A stretch of DNA of 17,811 bases, from positions 1-17,811 of the forward strand of contig DAIOFH010000082.1 of assembly GCA_036745875.1 (NCBI GenBank). The letters are read 5' to 3'. The notes under the pieces are model-generated. The model did no database searches, was not told the DNA's origin, and was given only the letters and a program-made list of their open reading frames with translations. The DNA is from DAIOFH01 sp036745875. Its GTDB lineage: Bacteria; Planctomycetota; SZUA-567. The position numbers were made by a program, and so were the translations under genes. This document shows positions 7,928-15,500 of this stretch, piece after piece; positions within the stretch are counted from its first letter, which is position 1; the number at the start of each line of letters is the position of its first letter.

Positions 7928-8749
7928 ATGTTATCCTGGCTCAATAGATATGCGAACTCCCCCCTCGGGTTTGTTTCCCCCTTGGCTGAAATACTTATTA
8001 TCAGCCTGTTTATCTATATTTTCATCAAGTTCCTCCACGGTACGCGCGGGGCCGGAGTGGCGCGGCTGCTGTCCCTGGTCGGCGGCGGCCTTCTTTTGGC
8101 GACTTTTGCCGCCGCGCAGGTGTTTCACCTGGAAAACGTATCGTGGATCATCGAATACCTCGCCTCCGTCATCATCATCGGCATGATCGTCGTCTTTCAG
8201 CCGGAAATCCGCCATAGCCTCGTCCGCCTTGGCGAAAGCGTCAAGATGTGGAACAACAAAGGGTCGTCCCTGGACAAGGAAATTGCCGACGCGGCAGTCT
8301 TGATCGCACGGAAAGGTGGAGTCGGAGGCCTGATCGCCATCGAACGCGACATCACCATAGATTCCTATATCGAAAGCGGGATTCAATTGGACGCCGTGTG
8401 CACAGCACCCCTGCTTCGCACCATCTTCACCAAGAATACCCCTCTGCACGACGGTGCGGTCATCATCCGTCAGGGTCGGATAATTGCCGCCAACTGTTTG
8501 CTGCCGCTTTCGGAAAATGTCGAAGTGACGCGCGGCATGGGCACCCGCCACCGTGCAGCCATCGGCCTTGCCGAGGAATCGGATGCCGTCACTGTGGTCA
8601 TATCCGAGGAAACGGGACAAATATCCGTCACTATGCACGGCGAAATAATCCGCGACCTCGATTATGAAAGCCTGCGTTCGCTCCTGAGGAAAAATGTCTA
8701 CAAATCCGCCGACTCCGAATCCGACGAACCACAACCAACCGCTGCCTGA
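7928..8749 (+). CDS. cdaA: Diadenylate cyclase CdaA (c-di-AMP synthase)
   Basis: A membrane-anchored diadenylate cyclase that condenses two ATP into cyclic di-AMP, a second messenger for potassium, osmotic and cell-wall homeostasis. The 273-aa length is normal for CdaA. Three hydrophobic segments (~18-36, 46-64, 72-92) are followed by a DAC (DisA_N) domain at ~95-255. This carries the two hallmark motifs, Asp175-Gly-Ala in LHDGAVII and Arg207-His-Arg in GTRHRAA. A short acidic, Pro-containing tail follows. The ATG start has AAGG about 9 bases upstream. ybbR begins 17 bases after the stop, the usual cdaA-cdaR pairing, and the two are surely one operon. Confidence 0.96.
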   Translation: MLSWLNRYANSPLGFVSPLAEILIISLFIYIFIKFLHGTRGAGVARLLSLVGGGLLLATFAAAQVFHLENVSWIIEYLASVIIIGMIVVFQPEIRHSLVRLGESVKMWNNKGSSLDKEIADAAVLIARKGGVGGLIAIERDITIDSYIESGIQLDAVCTAPLLRTIFTKNTPLHDGAVIIRQGRIIAANCLLPLSENVEVTRGMGTRHRAAIGLAEESDAVTVVISEETGQISVTMHGEIIRDLDYESLRSLLRKNVYKSADSESDEPQPTAA

Positions 8750-8766
8750 ACGGCAAGGAAACATAC

Positions 8767-9852
8767 ATGGAAGAGTCACCGTCAACCAAGGTTTTGAACC
8801 GTTCCAACACCATTGTCAGACGCCAGATACGACCCCTGTCAGGAAAAAAGGCGGCCCGCTGGCCGTCCATAGTCATATCCCTTGTCCTCGGCACCGTCCT
8901 GTGGTTCGGCATCGACACCAAACGCATGCAGGAAGCGCGACTCGAGGTTGATCTCGCGGTCGAACAGGTCATCCCCGCCGGTTGGCGCATCACCACCCTT
9001 TCCGCCAACAAAATCAACGTCAACATCAGGGGCGCGAGGCAGGCGAACGCCGCCATACTCCAGGATGCGATCATGGTCCAGCCGACGATTCCGCGGGAGG
9101 CCTTTGACGGCGACGTCTTTGAGGGAACACTCGGCCTGACCCCGTCCCAGGTTCGCGGCCTTCCTCCGGGGATTCAGGTACTGGACGTGAATCCAAGCAC
9201 CATCACCGTCCGTTTCGACAAAGTGGTAACACGTTACCTGCCGGTCGAACCGGGGGATATAGTCGGTCAGCCGGCGGCGGGATTCGTCATCGGCAGGGTC
9301 GGCAAACCGGAGCCGCAGGACATGCCGATCACCGGCCCCAAAACATTGCTTGACAATATATCCCATGGCGATGTAATTAAAACGACCAGTATTAATGTCG
9401 AAGGCCTGAAGGGTCCGGTGACGGATTGGGTAAAGCCGCTGCCGTTTGAGAAAAATGGCGTCACCATCCCGCTCGACGGCACCATCAGCGTCACGGTCGA
9501 CCTGGTGGAAGCTCCGGTCGTAAAGACCCTGGAACAGCCGATCGACGTCAAGGCGCTTATCGATTCGCCATTTGACCGGTACAATAATCTTTCCCTGTCG
9601 CCTCCGGCAGTTAAGGTTACGATCTCAGGTTCGCAGAATATCGTGGATAACCTCAACCCCGGGGAAATTGTGGTGTACGCGGATATTCGTGATCGTTTGC
9701 CCGCAGCTCCCGGAGAATACACCATGCGCTGCCGTACCCTCGCACCGGATAAGATAAAGATCGTCAAGGTCGACCCGGACAGCGTCAAATGGGTTCTGCA
9801 CGACAATGCGTCGACTTCGGAAAACACTCCGGGTGCGGCGACGGCAGAATAA
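8767..9852 (+). CDS. ybbR: YbbR-domain protein (CdaA regulator CdaR)
   Basis: A 361-aa extracytoplasmic partner of CdaA that modulates cyclase activity in species where it has been studied. A basic N-terminus precedes one membrane anchor (~32-48, WPSIVISLVLGTVLWFGI). The rest is outside the membrane and made of about three YbbR-type beta repeats (roughly 57-155, 156-245, 255-347), each ending in a pattern like V-DPDSVKWVL or V-NPSTITVRF. AAGGAA lies 6-7 bases before the ATG. In many bacteria glmM follows this pair; here dapA follows after a 242-base gap. The last ~15 residues are a low-complexity Ser/Thr/Ala tail. Confidence 0.92.
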   Translation: MEESPSTKVLNRSNTIVRRQIRPLSGKKAARWPSIVISLVLGTVLWFGIDTKRMQEARLEVDLAVEQVIPAGWRITTLSANKINVNIRGARQANAAILQDAIMVQPTIPREAFDGDVFEGTLGLTPSQVRGLPPGIQVLDVNPSTITVRFDKVVTRYLPVEPGDIVGQPAAGFVIGRVGKPEPQDMPITGPKTLLDNISHGDVIKTTSINVEGLKGPVTDWVKPLPFEKNGVTIPLDGTISVTVDLVEAPVVKTLEQPIDVKALIDSPFDRYNNLSLSPPAVKVTISGSQNIVDNLNPGEIVVYADIRDRLPAAPGEYTMRCRTLAPDKIKIVKVDPDSVKWVLHDNASTSENTPGAATAE

Positions 9853-9938
9853 GATTCCCCGGACAAATTCCGGCATTACTGTTTTGAAAGCGTTTTGGAT
9901 GATGGACTGTTTGGCTTGCGAAAAAATAAAGGATGCCG

Positions 9939-9967
9939 GGGTTTTGAGCATTTTTGACTCAAAACCC
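9939..9967 (+). repeat. Perfect 10-bp hairpin in the ybbR-dapA gap
   Basis: GGGTTTTGAG (9939-9948) and CTCAAAACCC (9958-9967) are perfect inverted repeats with a 9-base loop. No T run follows, so it is not a canonical terminator, although it could end ybbR transcripts. It lies about 85 bases after the ybbR stop and is the first of two hairpins before dapA. Confidence 0.6.
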
Positions 9968-9980
9968 GCGAGTAAACCCT

Positions 9981-10033
9981 ATCCCGGCCTTTATGCCTGA
10001 CAATCGGGCATAAACGAAATGACGCGCCGGGAT
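9981..10033 (+). promoter_or_regulatory. Nested double-stem structure upstream of dapA
   Basis: An outer stem ATCCCGGC (9981-9988) / GCCGGGAT (10026-10033) encloses an inner perfect stem TTTATGCC (9990-9997) / GGCATAAA (10007-10014). The outer stem can be extended by CCTA/TAGG pairing across a small bulge. The CCCGGC arm can instead pair with GCCGGG at 9935-9940, which overlaps the first hairpin, so two alternative folds exist. This suggests a cis-acting RNA leader, but it does not look like the known lysine riboswitch. Where transcription begins is unknown; a weak TTGGAT-N15-TATCAT lies at 10044-10070. Confidence 0.45.
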
Positions 10034-10084
10034 TTAGGCAGGCTTGGATTTTACCGACTATTTTTATCATCAAAATGTTTTTAT

Positions 10085-10090
10085 AGGAGA
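10085..10090 (+). promoter_or_regulatory. dapA ribosome binding site
   Basis: AGGAGA lies four bases before ATG 10095. It fixes the DapA start at MRFSGSYVALVTP rather than 51 bases upstream at 10044, where the extra N-terminal residues have no counterpart in the family. Confidence 0.85.
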
Positions 10091-10094
10091 TTTT

Positions 10095-10982
10095 ATGCGT
10101 TTTTCAGGAAGCTATGTCGCGTTGGTCACCCCGTGGAACAAGGATCTTTCCGGTATCGATTTTAGCGTGTTGAAGGATCTTGTGGAATGGCATGTCGCCT
10201 CCGGCACCGACGGCATAGTGCCGGCCGGGACAACCGGCGAATCCGCCACCCTCACCCACACGGAACAGGCGGAACTTATCGCGCAAACGGTCAAGTTCGC
10301 AGCCGGCCGCTGCAAGGTTCTCGCGGGCGCCGGATCCAACAGTACGACGGAAGCGGCGTCGTTGGCGCAGGCAGCCAGGGACGCGGGCGCCGACGCCATA
10401 TTGGTGATCACACCCTATTACAACCGTCCCACGCCGGAAGGATTGTATCGTCACTATGGATCGGTGGCGGAAAAGTGCGACCTTCCCCTCATGATTTACA
10501 ACGTCCCAGCCCGCACCGGGACAAACATCATGCCGGAAACAGTGATCCGCATTGCCAAGGCGTACCCCAGCATCTCTGCCATAAAGGAAGCGTCGGGATC
10601 GATCTACCAGTCGGCAAAGATTGTCGAGGAACTGGGCGATTCGTTTGACATCATGTCCGGTGACGACGGATTGGCGGTTCCCATCATGTCTGTCGGCGGC
10701 AAGGGCGTGGTGAGCGTTATTGCCAACGTCGCGCCGGCGGAAACGAAGAAGATGATGGCTGCCGCACTCGAGGGGGATTTCAAGTCGGCGAGGGAATGGT
10801 ATTACAAGCTTGCTCCTCTGATGGAAGCTTGTTTTATCGAGACCAATCCGGGCCCCGCAAAGGCCATGCTGCAACTTATGGGCAGAATCGACGGCAGGAT
10901 GCGTCTGCCGATGGTCGAACCGAAGCCGGCGACGATGGAAACGATAAAGAACACGCTGAGAAAGGTCGGCATTGCCTTCTGA
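10095..10982 (+). CDS. dapA: 4-hydroxy-tetrahydrodipicolinate synthase DapA
   Basis: A cytoplasmic (beta/alpha)8-barrel aldolase that condenses pyruvate with aspartate semialdehyde, the first step committed to diaminopimelate and lysine. The 295-aa length is normal. The active site is complete: GTTGES (Thr46/Thr47) binds pyruvate, Tyr109 lies in ITPYYNRPTPEG, Tyr135 in MIYNVPARTG is the catalytic proton relay with Arg140 nearby, and Lys164 in AIKEASG forms the Schiff base. MSGDDGL is also conserved. Related sialate lyases share the fold, but the GTTGE, YNVPxRTG and KEASG signatures favour DapA. The downstream phosphoesterase frame overlaps its last 11 bases, so the two are probably co-transcribed. 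Confidence 0.95.
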   Translation: MRFSGSYVALVTPWNKDLSGIDFSVLKDLVEWHVASGTDGIVPAGTTGESATLTHTEQAELIAQTVKFAAGRCKVLAGAGSNSTTEAASLAQAARDAGADAILVITPYYNRPTPEGLYRHYGSVAEKCDLPLMIYNVPARTGTNIMPETVIRIAKAYPSISAIKEASGSIYQSAKIVEELGDSFDIMSGDDGLAVPIMSVGGKGVVSVIANVAPAETKKMMAAALEGDFKSAREWYYKLAPLMEACFIETNPGPAKAMLQLMGRIDGRMRLPMVEPKPATMETIKNTLRKVGIAF

Positions 10983-11781
10983 CATTTTCGATATCGAATC
11001 ATGCGTCAACAAATGTGTTGGCGAAAATGACAACGAACCATGCGCTGTCATCTCGGATATACATTCCAATCTGCTGGCGCTCGAGGCGGTTTTGGAGGAT
11101 ATTTTCAACCAGGGCATAGAGCGTATCTGTTGCCTCGGCGACGTCGTGGGTTATGGCCCGCAACCAATCGAGTGCTGGCGGCTTATCAAGAAATACTGTT
11201 CCGTCAGGATCAGGGGCAACCACGACCAGGCGCTTTCCCTGGAGGGGATAACGCGATTCCATCCCAGGGCAAGGACCGCCATCGAATGGGCGTTGTCAGT
11301 GATACGCCAGGAGGAAGACGGCGAGGAGATCATCAAAACGCTGTCAACGCTGCCTCTGAAGTTCAGCTGCCGAGGCAGGCTGCATGTCCATGCCTCACCC
11401 ACCGGGCCGACGATGGATTATCTTCTGCCCAGGGACGCCTTCGACGAGGAACGGATGAAACGGGAGTTTGCATTGGTGGATGTCTGCGCCTTTAACGGAC
11501 ACACGCACATACCGGGCGTTATCGAAAAAGGCGGGGCATTTATCCTGCCGGAAGCTCTTGACGACTACACCTATGTAGTTGGCGACAAACCGGCGATCAT
11601 CAACGTCGGCTCTGTCGGACAGCCCAGGGACGGCAACCCGAAGTCATGCTACGTTGTGATTACCGGAAGCTCCGTCCGCTATCGCCGGGTCGAATATGAC
11701 GCGGCCAGCACATGCAGGCAGATTCTCTCCATTCCCGAGCTTGACCCGTTTCTCGGGTACAGGTTGCTTGAGGGAAGGTGA
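10972..11781 (+). CDS. Calcineurin-like metallophosphoesterase (start uncertain)
   Basis: A cytoplasmic dimetal phosphoesterase of about 269 aa in the Metallophos_2 type family. All metal motifs are visible: Asp29-x-His31 (SDIHSN), Gly56-Asp57 (GDVVGYGP), Gly82-Asn-His-Asp85, His138/His140 in RLHVHASP, and Gly176-His-Thr-His179. NVGSVGQPRDGNP near the C-terminus is also typical. The substrate is unknown; relatives act on diadenosine polyphosphates, phosphodiesters or protein phosphates. No ATG exists in frame before the first motif. The best start is TTG 10972, with AAAGG six bases upstream, overlapping dapA by 11 bases. That adds a 24-residue leader (Cys, Asp, Asn-rich) which relatives lack, so a frameshift near 11026-11045 or a non-standard start is possible. 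Confidence 0.85.
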   Translation: MPSDIFDIESCVNKCVGENDNEPCAVISDIHSNLLALEAVLEDIFNQGIERICCLGDVVGYGPQPIECWRLIKKYCSVRIRGNHDQALSLEGITRFHPRARTAIEWALSVIRQEEDGEEIIKTLSTLPLKFSCRGRLHVHASPTGPTMDYLLPRDAFDEERMKREFALVDVCAFNGHTHIPGVIEKGGAFILPEALDDYTYVVGDKPAIINVGSVGQPRDGNPKSCYVVITGSSVRYRRVEYDAASTCRQILSIPELDPFLGYRLLEGR

Positions 11782-11785
11782 ATAG

Positions 11786-12085
11786 TTAAAGAACAGCTTT
11801 GACCAGCCGAGCCGCTTCCTTCCCGGCTCGGCTTTGCATTTCGGACGTCAGGTCGAAATCAGCCTGTAGACCGCTCCAAAATTCCGGTGACATCCGGAAT
11901 GCCTTGCCAAGGAGAATTGCCATTCGGGCGGAAACGGCTCGTCGCCTGTTGCATATCTCATTGATCACACCAGGCTTCACCATGATGCGCCGGGCAAGCT
12001 CGCTTTGCGAAATATTCAGGGGTTTCAGGAATTCTTCCAGTAATATTTCCCCTGGATGAGTAGATATTCTATTCTTGGGAAGCAT
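11786..12085 (-). CDS. higA: HigA-type antitoxin (HTH/XRE family)
   Basis: A 99-aa DNA-binding antitoxin of the HigA/VapI family that neutralises the HigB toxin and represses its own promoter. The signature HPGEILLEEFL lies at residues 10-20. A helix-turn-helix occupies about 24-50 (ISQSELARRIMVKPGVINEICNRR, quoted here only to locate it, in two parts: ISQSELARRIM and VKPGVINEICNRR). FWSGLQADFDL follows at 69-79. GAGG lies about 6-7 bases before the ATG, directly after the toxin stop codon 12 bases upstream, so translation is probably coupled. The gene ends 4 bases from the convergent phosphoesterase stop. Lower GC than the neighbours suggests later acquisition. Confidence 0.93.
   Translation of the reverse strand: MLPKNRISTHPGEILLEEFLKPLNISQSELARRIMVKPGVINEICNRRRAVSARMAILLGKAFRMSPEFWSGLQADFDLTSEMQSRAGKEAARLVKAVL
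11805..11833 (+). terminator. Strong hairpin inside the 3' end of higA
   Basis: AGCCGAGCCG (11805-11814) and CGGCTCGGCT (11824-11833) pair perfectly over 10 bases with a 9-base loop, about 24 bases after the phosphoesterase stop. TTTGCATTTC follows, a poor T tract. It could end or stabilise the dapA-phosphoesterase transcript while also coding for the HigA C-terminus on the other strand. A termination role is inference. Confidence 0.4.
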
Positions 12086-12097
12086 AAAAAACCTCTT

Positions 12098-12379
12098 TCA
12101 GTGATAATCCATTACCTTAACTTCGCTAGCTCCGCCATTGCTCCAGCGAAATACTATTCGCCATTGATCATTGATGCGAATACTAAAAAGCCCTTCAAGA
12201 TTCCCTCTCAATGCTTCCAGGCGATTGCCCGGAGGACTGCGGAGGTCTTGGACGTTTCTTGACTTATTGAGCATATCAAGCTTACGTCTTGTTACGGAAA
12301 CAAGATCCGCCGGAAATCCCTTTGGGCTCTTTCCGTCAAAAACCGCCTCGGTCAGTGAATCGGCGAAGTTTTCAATCAT
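12098..12379 (-). CDS. higB: HigB-type toxin (RelE/ParE superfamily mRNA interferase)
   Basis: A 93-aa toxin of the HigB branch of RelE/ParE-fold ribosome-dependent mRNA endonucleases. The family features are clear: the conserved GNRLEALRGNLEGLFSIRIN segment around residues 51-70, then DQWRIVFRW at 71-79, and the C-terminal DYH. Length is standard. It precedes its antitoxin, the usual higBA order and opposite to most TA operons. No Shine-Dalgarno sequence is visible before ATG 12379. The predicted -10 ends only about 6 bases before that ATG, which implies a leaderless or nearly leaderless message. The N-terminal MIENFADSL aligns with typical HigB starts, so the start itself is credible. Confidence 0.93.
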   Translation of the reverse strand: MIENFADSLTEAVFDGKSPKGFPADLVSVTRRKLDMLNKSRNVQDLRSPPGNRLEALRGNLEGLFSIRINDQWRIVFRWSNGGASEVKVMDYH

Positions 12380-12385
12380 ATCGCG

Positions 12386-12414
12386 TTTATACCGCGTAAC
12401 GGTATAATTGTCAA
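12386..12414 (-). promoter_or_regulatory. higBA promoter with embedded operator palindrome
   Basis: On the minus strand TTGACA (12414-12409), a 17-base spacer and TATAAA (12391-12386) form a near-consensus sigma-70 promoter. A perfect inverted repeat lies between and partly over the elements: TTATACCG and CGGTATAA separated by 5 bases (12387-12407). This is the expected place for a HigA autorepression operator. Transcription would start at about 12379, the A of the toxin ATG. Confidence 0.8.
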
Positions 12415-12528
12415 TGTCCGAAATATATTCAAGACCCTTCCTTGAAAAAGGATGGTCGCAATTATTGATTCCGGGATTATCTATGGTAATGTAAGGTGGA
12501 ACATGAGAATCCTGATCGCGGAATCATT

Positions 12529-12560
12529 AAAAAACCTCCGGAACAAGCCGGAGGTTTTTT
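12529..12560. terminator. Bidirectional Rho-independent terminator after flgE
   Basis: An A6 tract, CCTCCGG (12535-12541), a 6-base loop, CCGGAGG (12548-12554) and a T6 tract form a perfect symmetric terminator about 20 bases after the flgE stop. It ends the flgD-flgE transcript and keeps flagellar transcription out of higBA. The stretch 12415-12528 holds nothing else I can support. Confidence 0.9.
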
Positions 12561-12580
12561 CGCCTAGCTGTGTTGAAGGA

Positions 12581-15500
12581 CTACCGTTTCAGGTTCAAAA
12601 GCTCCTGAAGCATTTCGTCGGCGGTGGTGATGGTGCGGGAGTTGGCCTGGAAGCCGCGTTCGACGGAGATAAGCTTTGTGAATTCCTCTGACAGATCGAC
12701 GTTGGAGCTTTCGAGCTGGTTCTGGTGGATTTCACCTCTGCCGCCGAGGTTGGCATAGCCGATCTGCGCGTCGCCCGACGAAGGGCCGGTGTAGAAAAGG
12801 CTGCCGCCGGCGGCGACAAGGCCGTTCATATTCGGAATCATCGCCAGGACCAGGCGGGCGATCGGGGCGGTGACGCCGTTCGAGTACACGCCCTGGATGA
12901 CGCCGTCCGCCGAGACCTGGAAGGAGTCAAGGGTTCCGGGGGGCCTGCCGTTCTGGTTCTTGAGGGCGAAATCGCTTTCCTTGGCCGACATCTTCATGGA
13001 ACTGAAGTCCAGGTCCTGGGTGTCGCTGGAGGAAAGGCCGTTAAGCATTTGCACGACAATCGGCTCGTTGACGCCGCGGTTGGCCTGGTTGATCGTAATG
13101 CCGCCGGATTCGGTGTATTCCGCGCCCTTGACGTAGTTGCCGTTCTTGTCGAAGCGGATAAGGCCGGTGCCGATGTTGAGGTTGGATATGATCTCGCCGT
13201 TTTCGTCCACCTGCCAGGGGAAGTCGGTGTCGTCGATACAGTCGGCGTACCAGCGCCAGGTGGTGAAATCGTTGTCCTGGCTCACCAGCGCCATGCGGAC
13301 CGTCGCTTCCTTCGGGTTGCCCAGTGAATCATAGAAGGTCATGGTGGCCGAGGTGTAGCCGCCTTCCGGAGCCGCATATTCCTTTTCGCCGGAGAACATG
13401 GCTTCGTGGGTTACGTTGTTGTAGCTGATCCTGATGTCCGACAGAGCGTTCGCCTGTCCAAGGTTGGAGACGAGGGAGACGCGGAAGCTGTCGCCGGCGA
13501 CGTTGGTATCGAGCTTGCCCGTTTCATCATAACGGCTGTACTTGACGTCTTTGTCCATGACGCGGCTGTATGCGCCTCCCGATTCAACCGGCGCGTCGTA
13601 CATGTCGTCGCCGTAGTTGGCGGCACTGATGCGGGGCGGAATCGAAAGCAGGCCCATCGCGCCGCCCGAGTCGTCGAGGTTCCTGCCGCTCTGGGCAAGT
13701 TTGACGTTCTCCATCGCCGCTTCGTAGCCGGCTCGGTCCCATTCGTTGGCGGGAGCGTTGGGATTGCCGTCCGGATACTCCGGATCGTTGGTGGGAGCGC
13801 CGAACATGGCGGGCGTGATCGCCATGCAGGCAACACTGGGTTCGTCCACGTCTCCGGCCAGGAACTTGAGGAAATGTTCCAGCGTGTAGGATTGCTCGAT
13901 GTCCAGCGCCTGCTGCGGCGGAACAAGGGGTGTCGGGCCGGGACGGTTGTACTTGAACACCGCTTCGATCTGGCCTTCGCCCTTCTTGAAGTTGATGGTG
14001 ATTTCATCACCGTCCTTGATGTTGGCGAACGGCTGGGTCCAGGCGTTGCCCTTCTGGTAGCGGAGCTGTTCCAGTGGGGTGTTCAAGGAAGCCGGGTAAA
14101 TTTCGCCCTGGCGCGGCAGGGTGAACAGGAGCGAAGACTGGGTGATTTGCGTATTGCTCCAGCCGGGGTTGGTGGTGCCGTTGCCGACTTCGCCGTTGAT
14201 GCCGTCTGGCCAAATTTTCCTCATCGTGCTGTCTATGGAAGAGTCGATGGGACCCTGGAGCGTGATCCCGTTTATGAAGGCGGTAAGCGCCGCTTCGTCC
14301 GCAAAGGTCAACCCTCTGCCCAACGGGTCATTCGCCCCATAAGTGTATGGATAGATGGTGGCTGGGTCATTTTTTACCGACAACAGGGTGTTCTTTTCGT
14401 TGAGGAAAGCGTCCACCTCAGCTGTAGTGGTGAAAGTAACAGTCGTTCCTTGCCAAGTGAAGGACGGAACCGCCCCACCGCTGGTAATAGCGTCCTTGAT
14501 GGTTTGAAGCTGATTTTTCGTCGTCTGTCCGGCATCGATGACGGACTGCATTCCATTAAGAGAGTCGACGATCTCCGCATAGGACATAGCGGGAATTGCG
14601 CCGGTGGATTCGTAAAACCATTCGGGATAGGTATATTCGTTATTCACAGAGACGGTGCGCAAGGGACACGGGGTACCGTCGGGATTGACGTCGACTGAAC
14701 CCACCTGCCTGCCTTGGGCAACATACGTCGGTACGCTGATGGCATATGCGGCCGATGTCTGGACATTGCCGCCGTTGATGGTCTTGACTTCCTCAATGAC
14801 CGGAATATAGATGCTGTCAAGTTCCGAAAGTGGATTGGTGGGATCCTTCAATCCCTTTCCGTACCTCAGGATATCGTCGACGGTAGGGTTCGTGATGGTG
14901 ATGGTGGCGGTGGTCGGATTGGCAGGGTCGGGGATGGTGATGGGGTTCCAGTCCTTGATTGCCTCAACCTTGCCGGTGATAGTGTTAAGCGTATGGGTCG
15001 GATACATCCCGGAAAGCGTGCTTGGTGCCATATTCGAGGTGTATGTGCTGACATCTTTCCCCATTTGCATGGCATTCAGGTCATGCCCCGCCGCGCGGGC
15101 GAGTTCGAGGACTTCGGACGAGACGACATAGGTCGATTTTTCCAGAGACTGCCAGGAAGCGTCAACGGACTTGTCGCCGTACTCGGGGCCGCCGTTGAAA
15201 TCGTCCTTCCACATCCATTGCTGGAGGTTATTGATCGTGGGATAGCTGGTGCCGCCGAAAAGCCTAAGCCCGTGCGAAACCTTCTGGTCCGAATTCACGT
15301 TGCCGCCGAACTCAACCTTCGAAGTCTGCACCATGCCGCCTGTTTCGCCAAGGGGGATTATGATGTTTTCCAGCTTGGCGTCGCTGGGGATGTAAATGCC
15401 GCCGGACGAATCCTTCACCGCCATCGTCCCCTGGACGTAAAGGCCGTTGCCGCCCATCAGGCTGCCGTCCGCGCCGACATAAAACGCGCCGTCGCGGGTA

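Noticed and set aside
9853..10094. Lysine riboswitch before dapA
   Set aside because: The stems and conserved core bases of the lysine aptamer are not visible, and the structured part is only about 100 bases. The leader is reported as unclassified instead.
10104..11117. Minus-strand 337-aa frame opposite dapA
   Set aside because: Antisense to a complete DapA with all active-site residues; Arg/His/Gly-rich with no domain.
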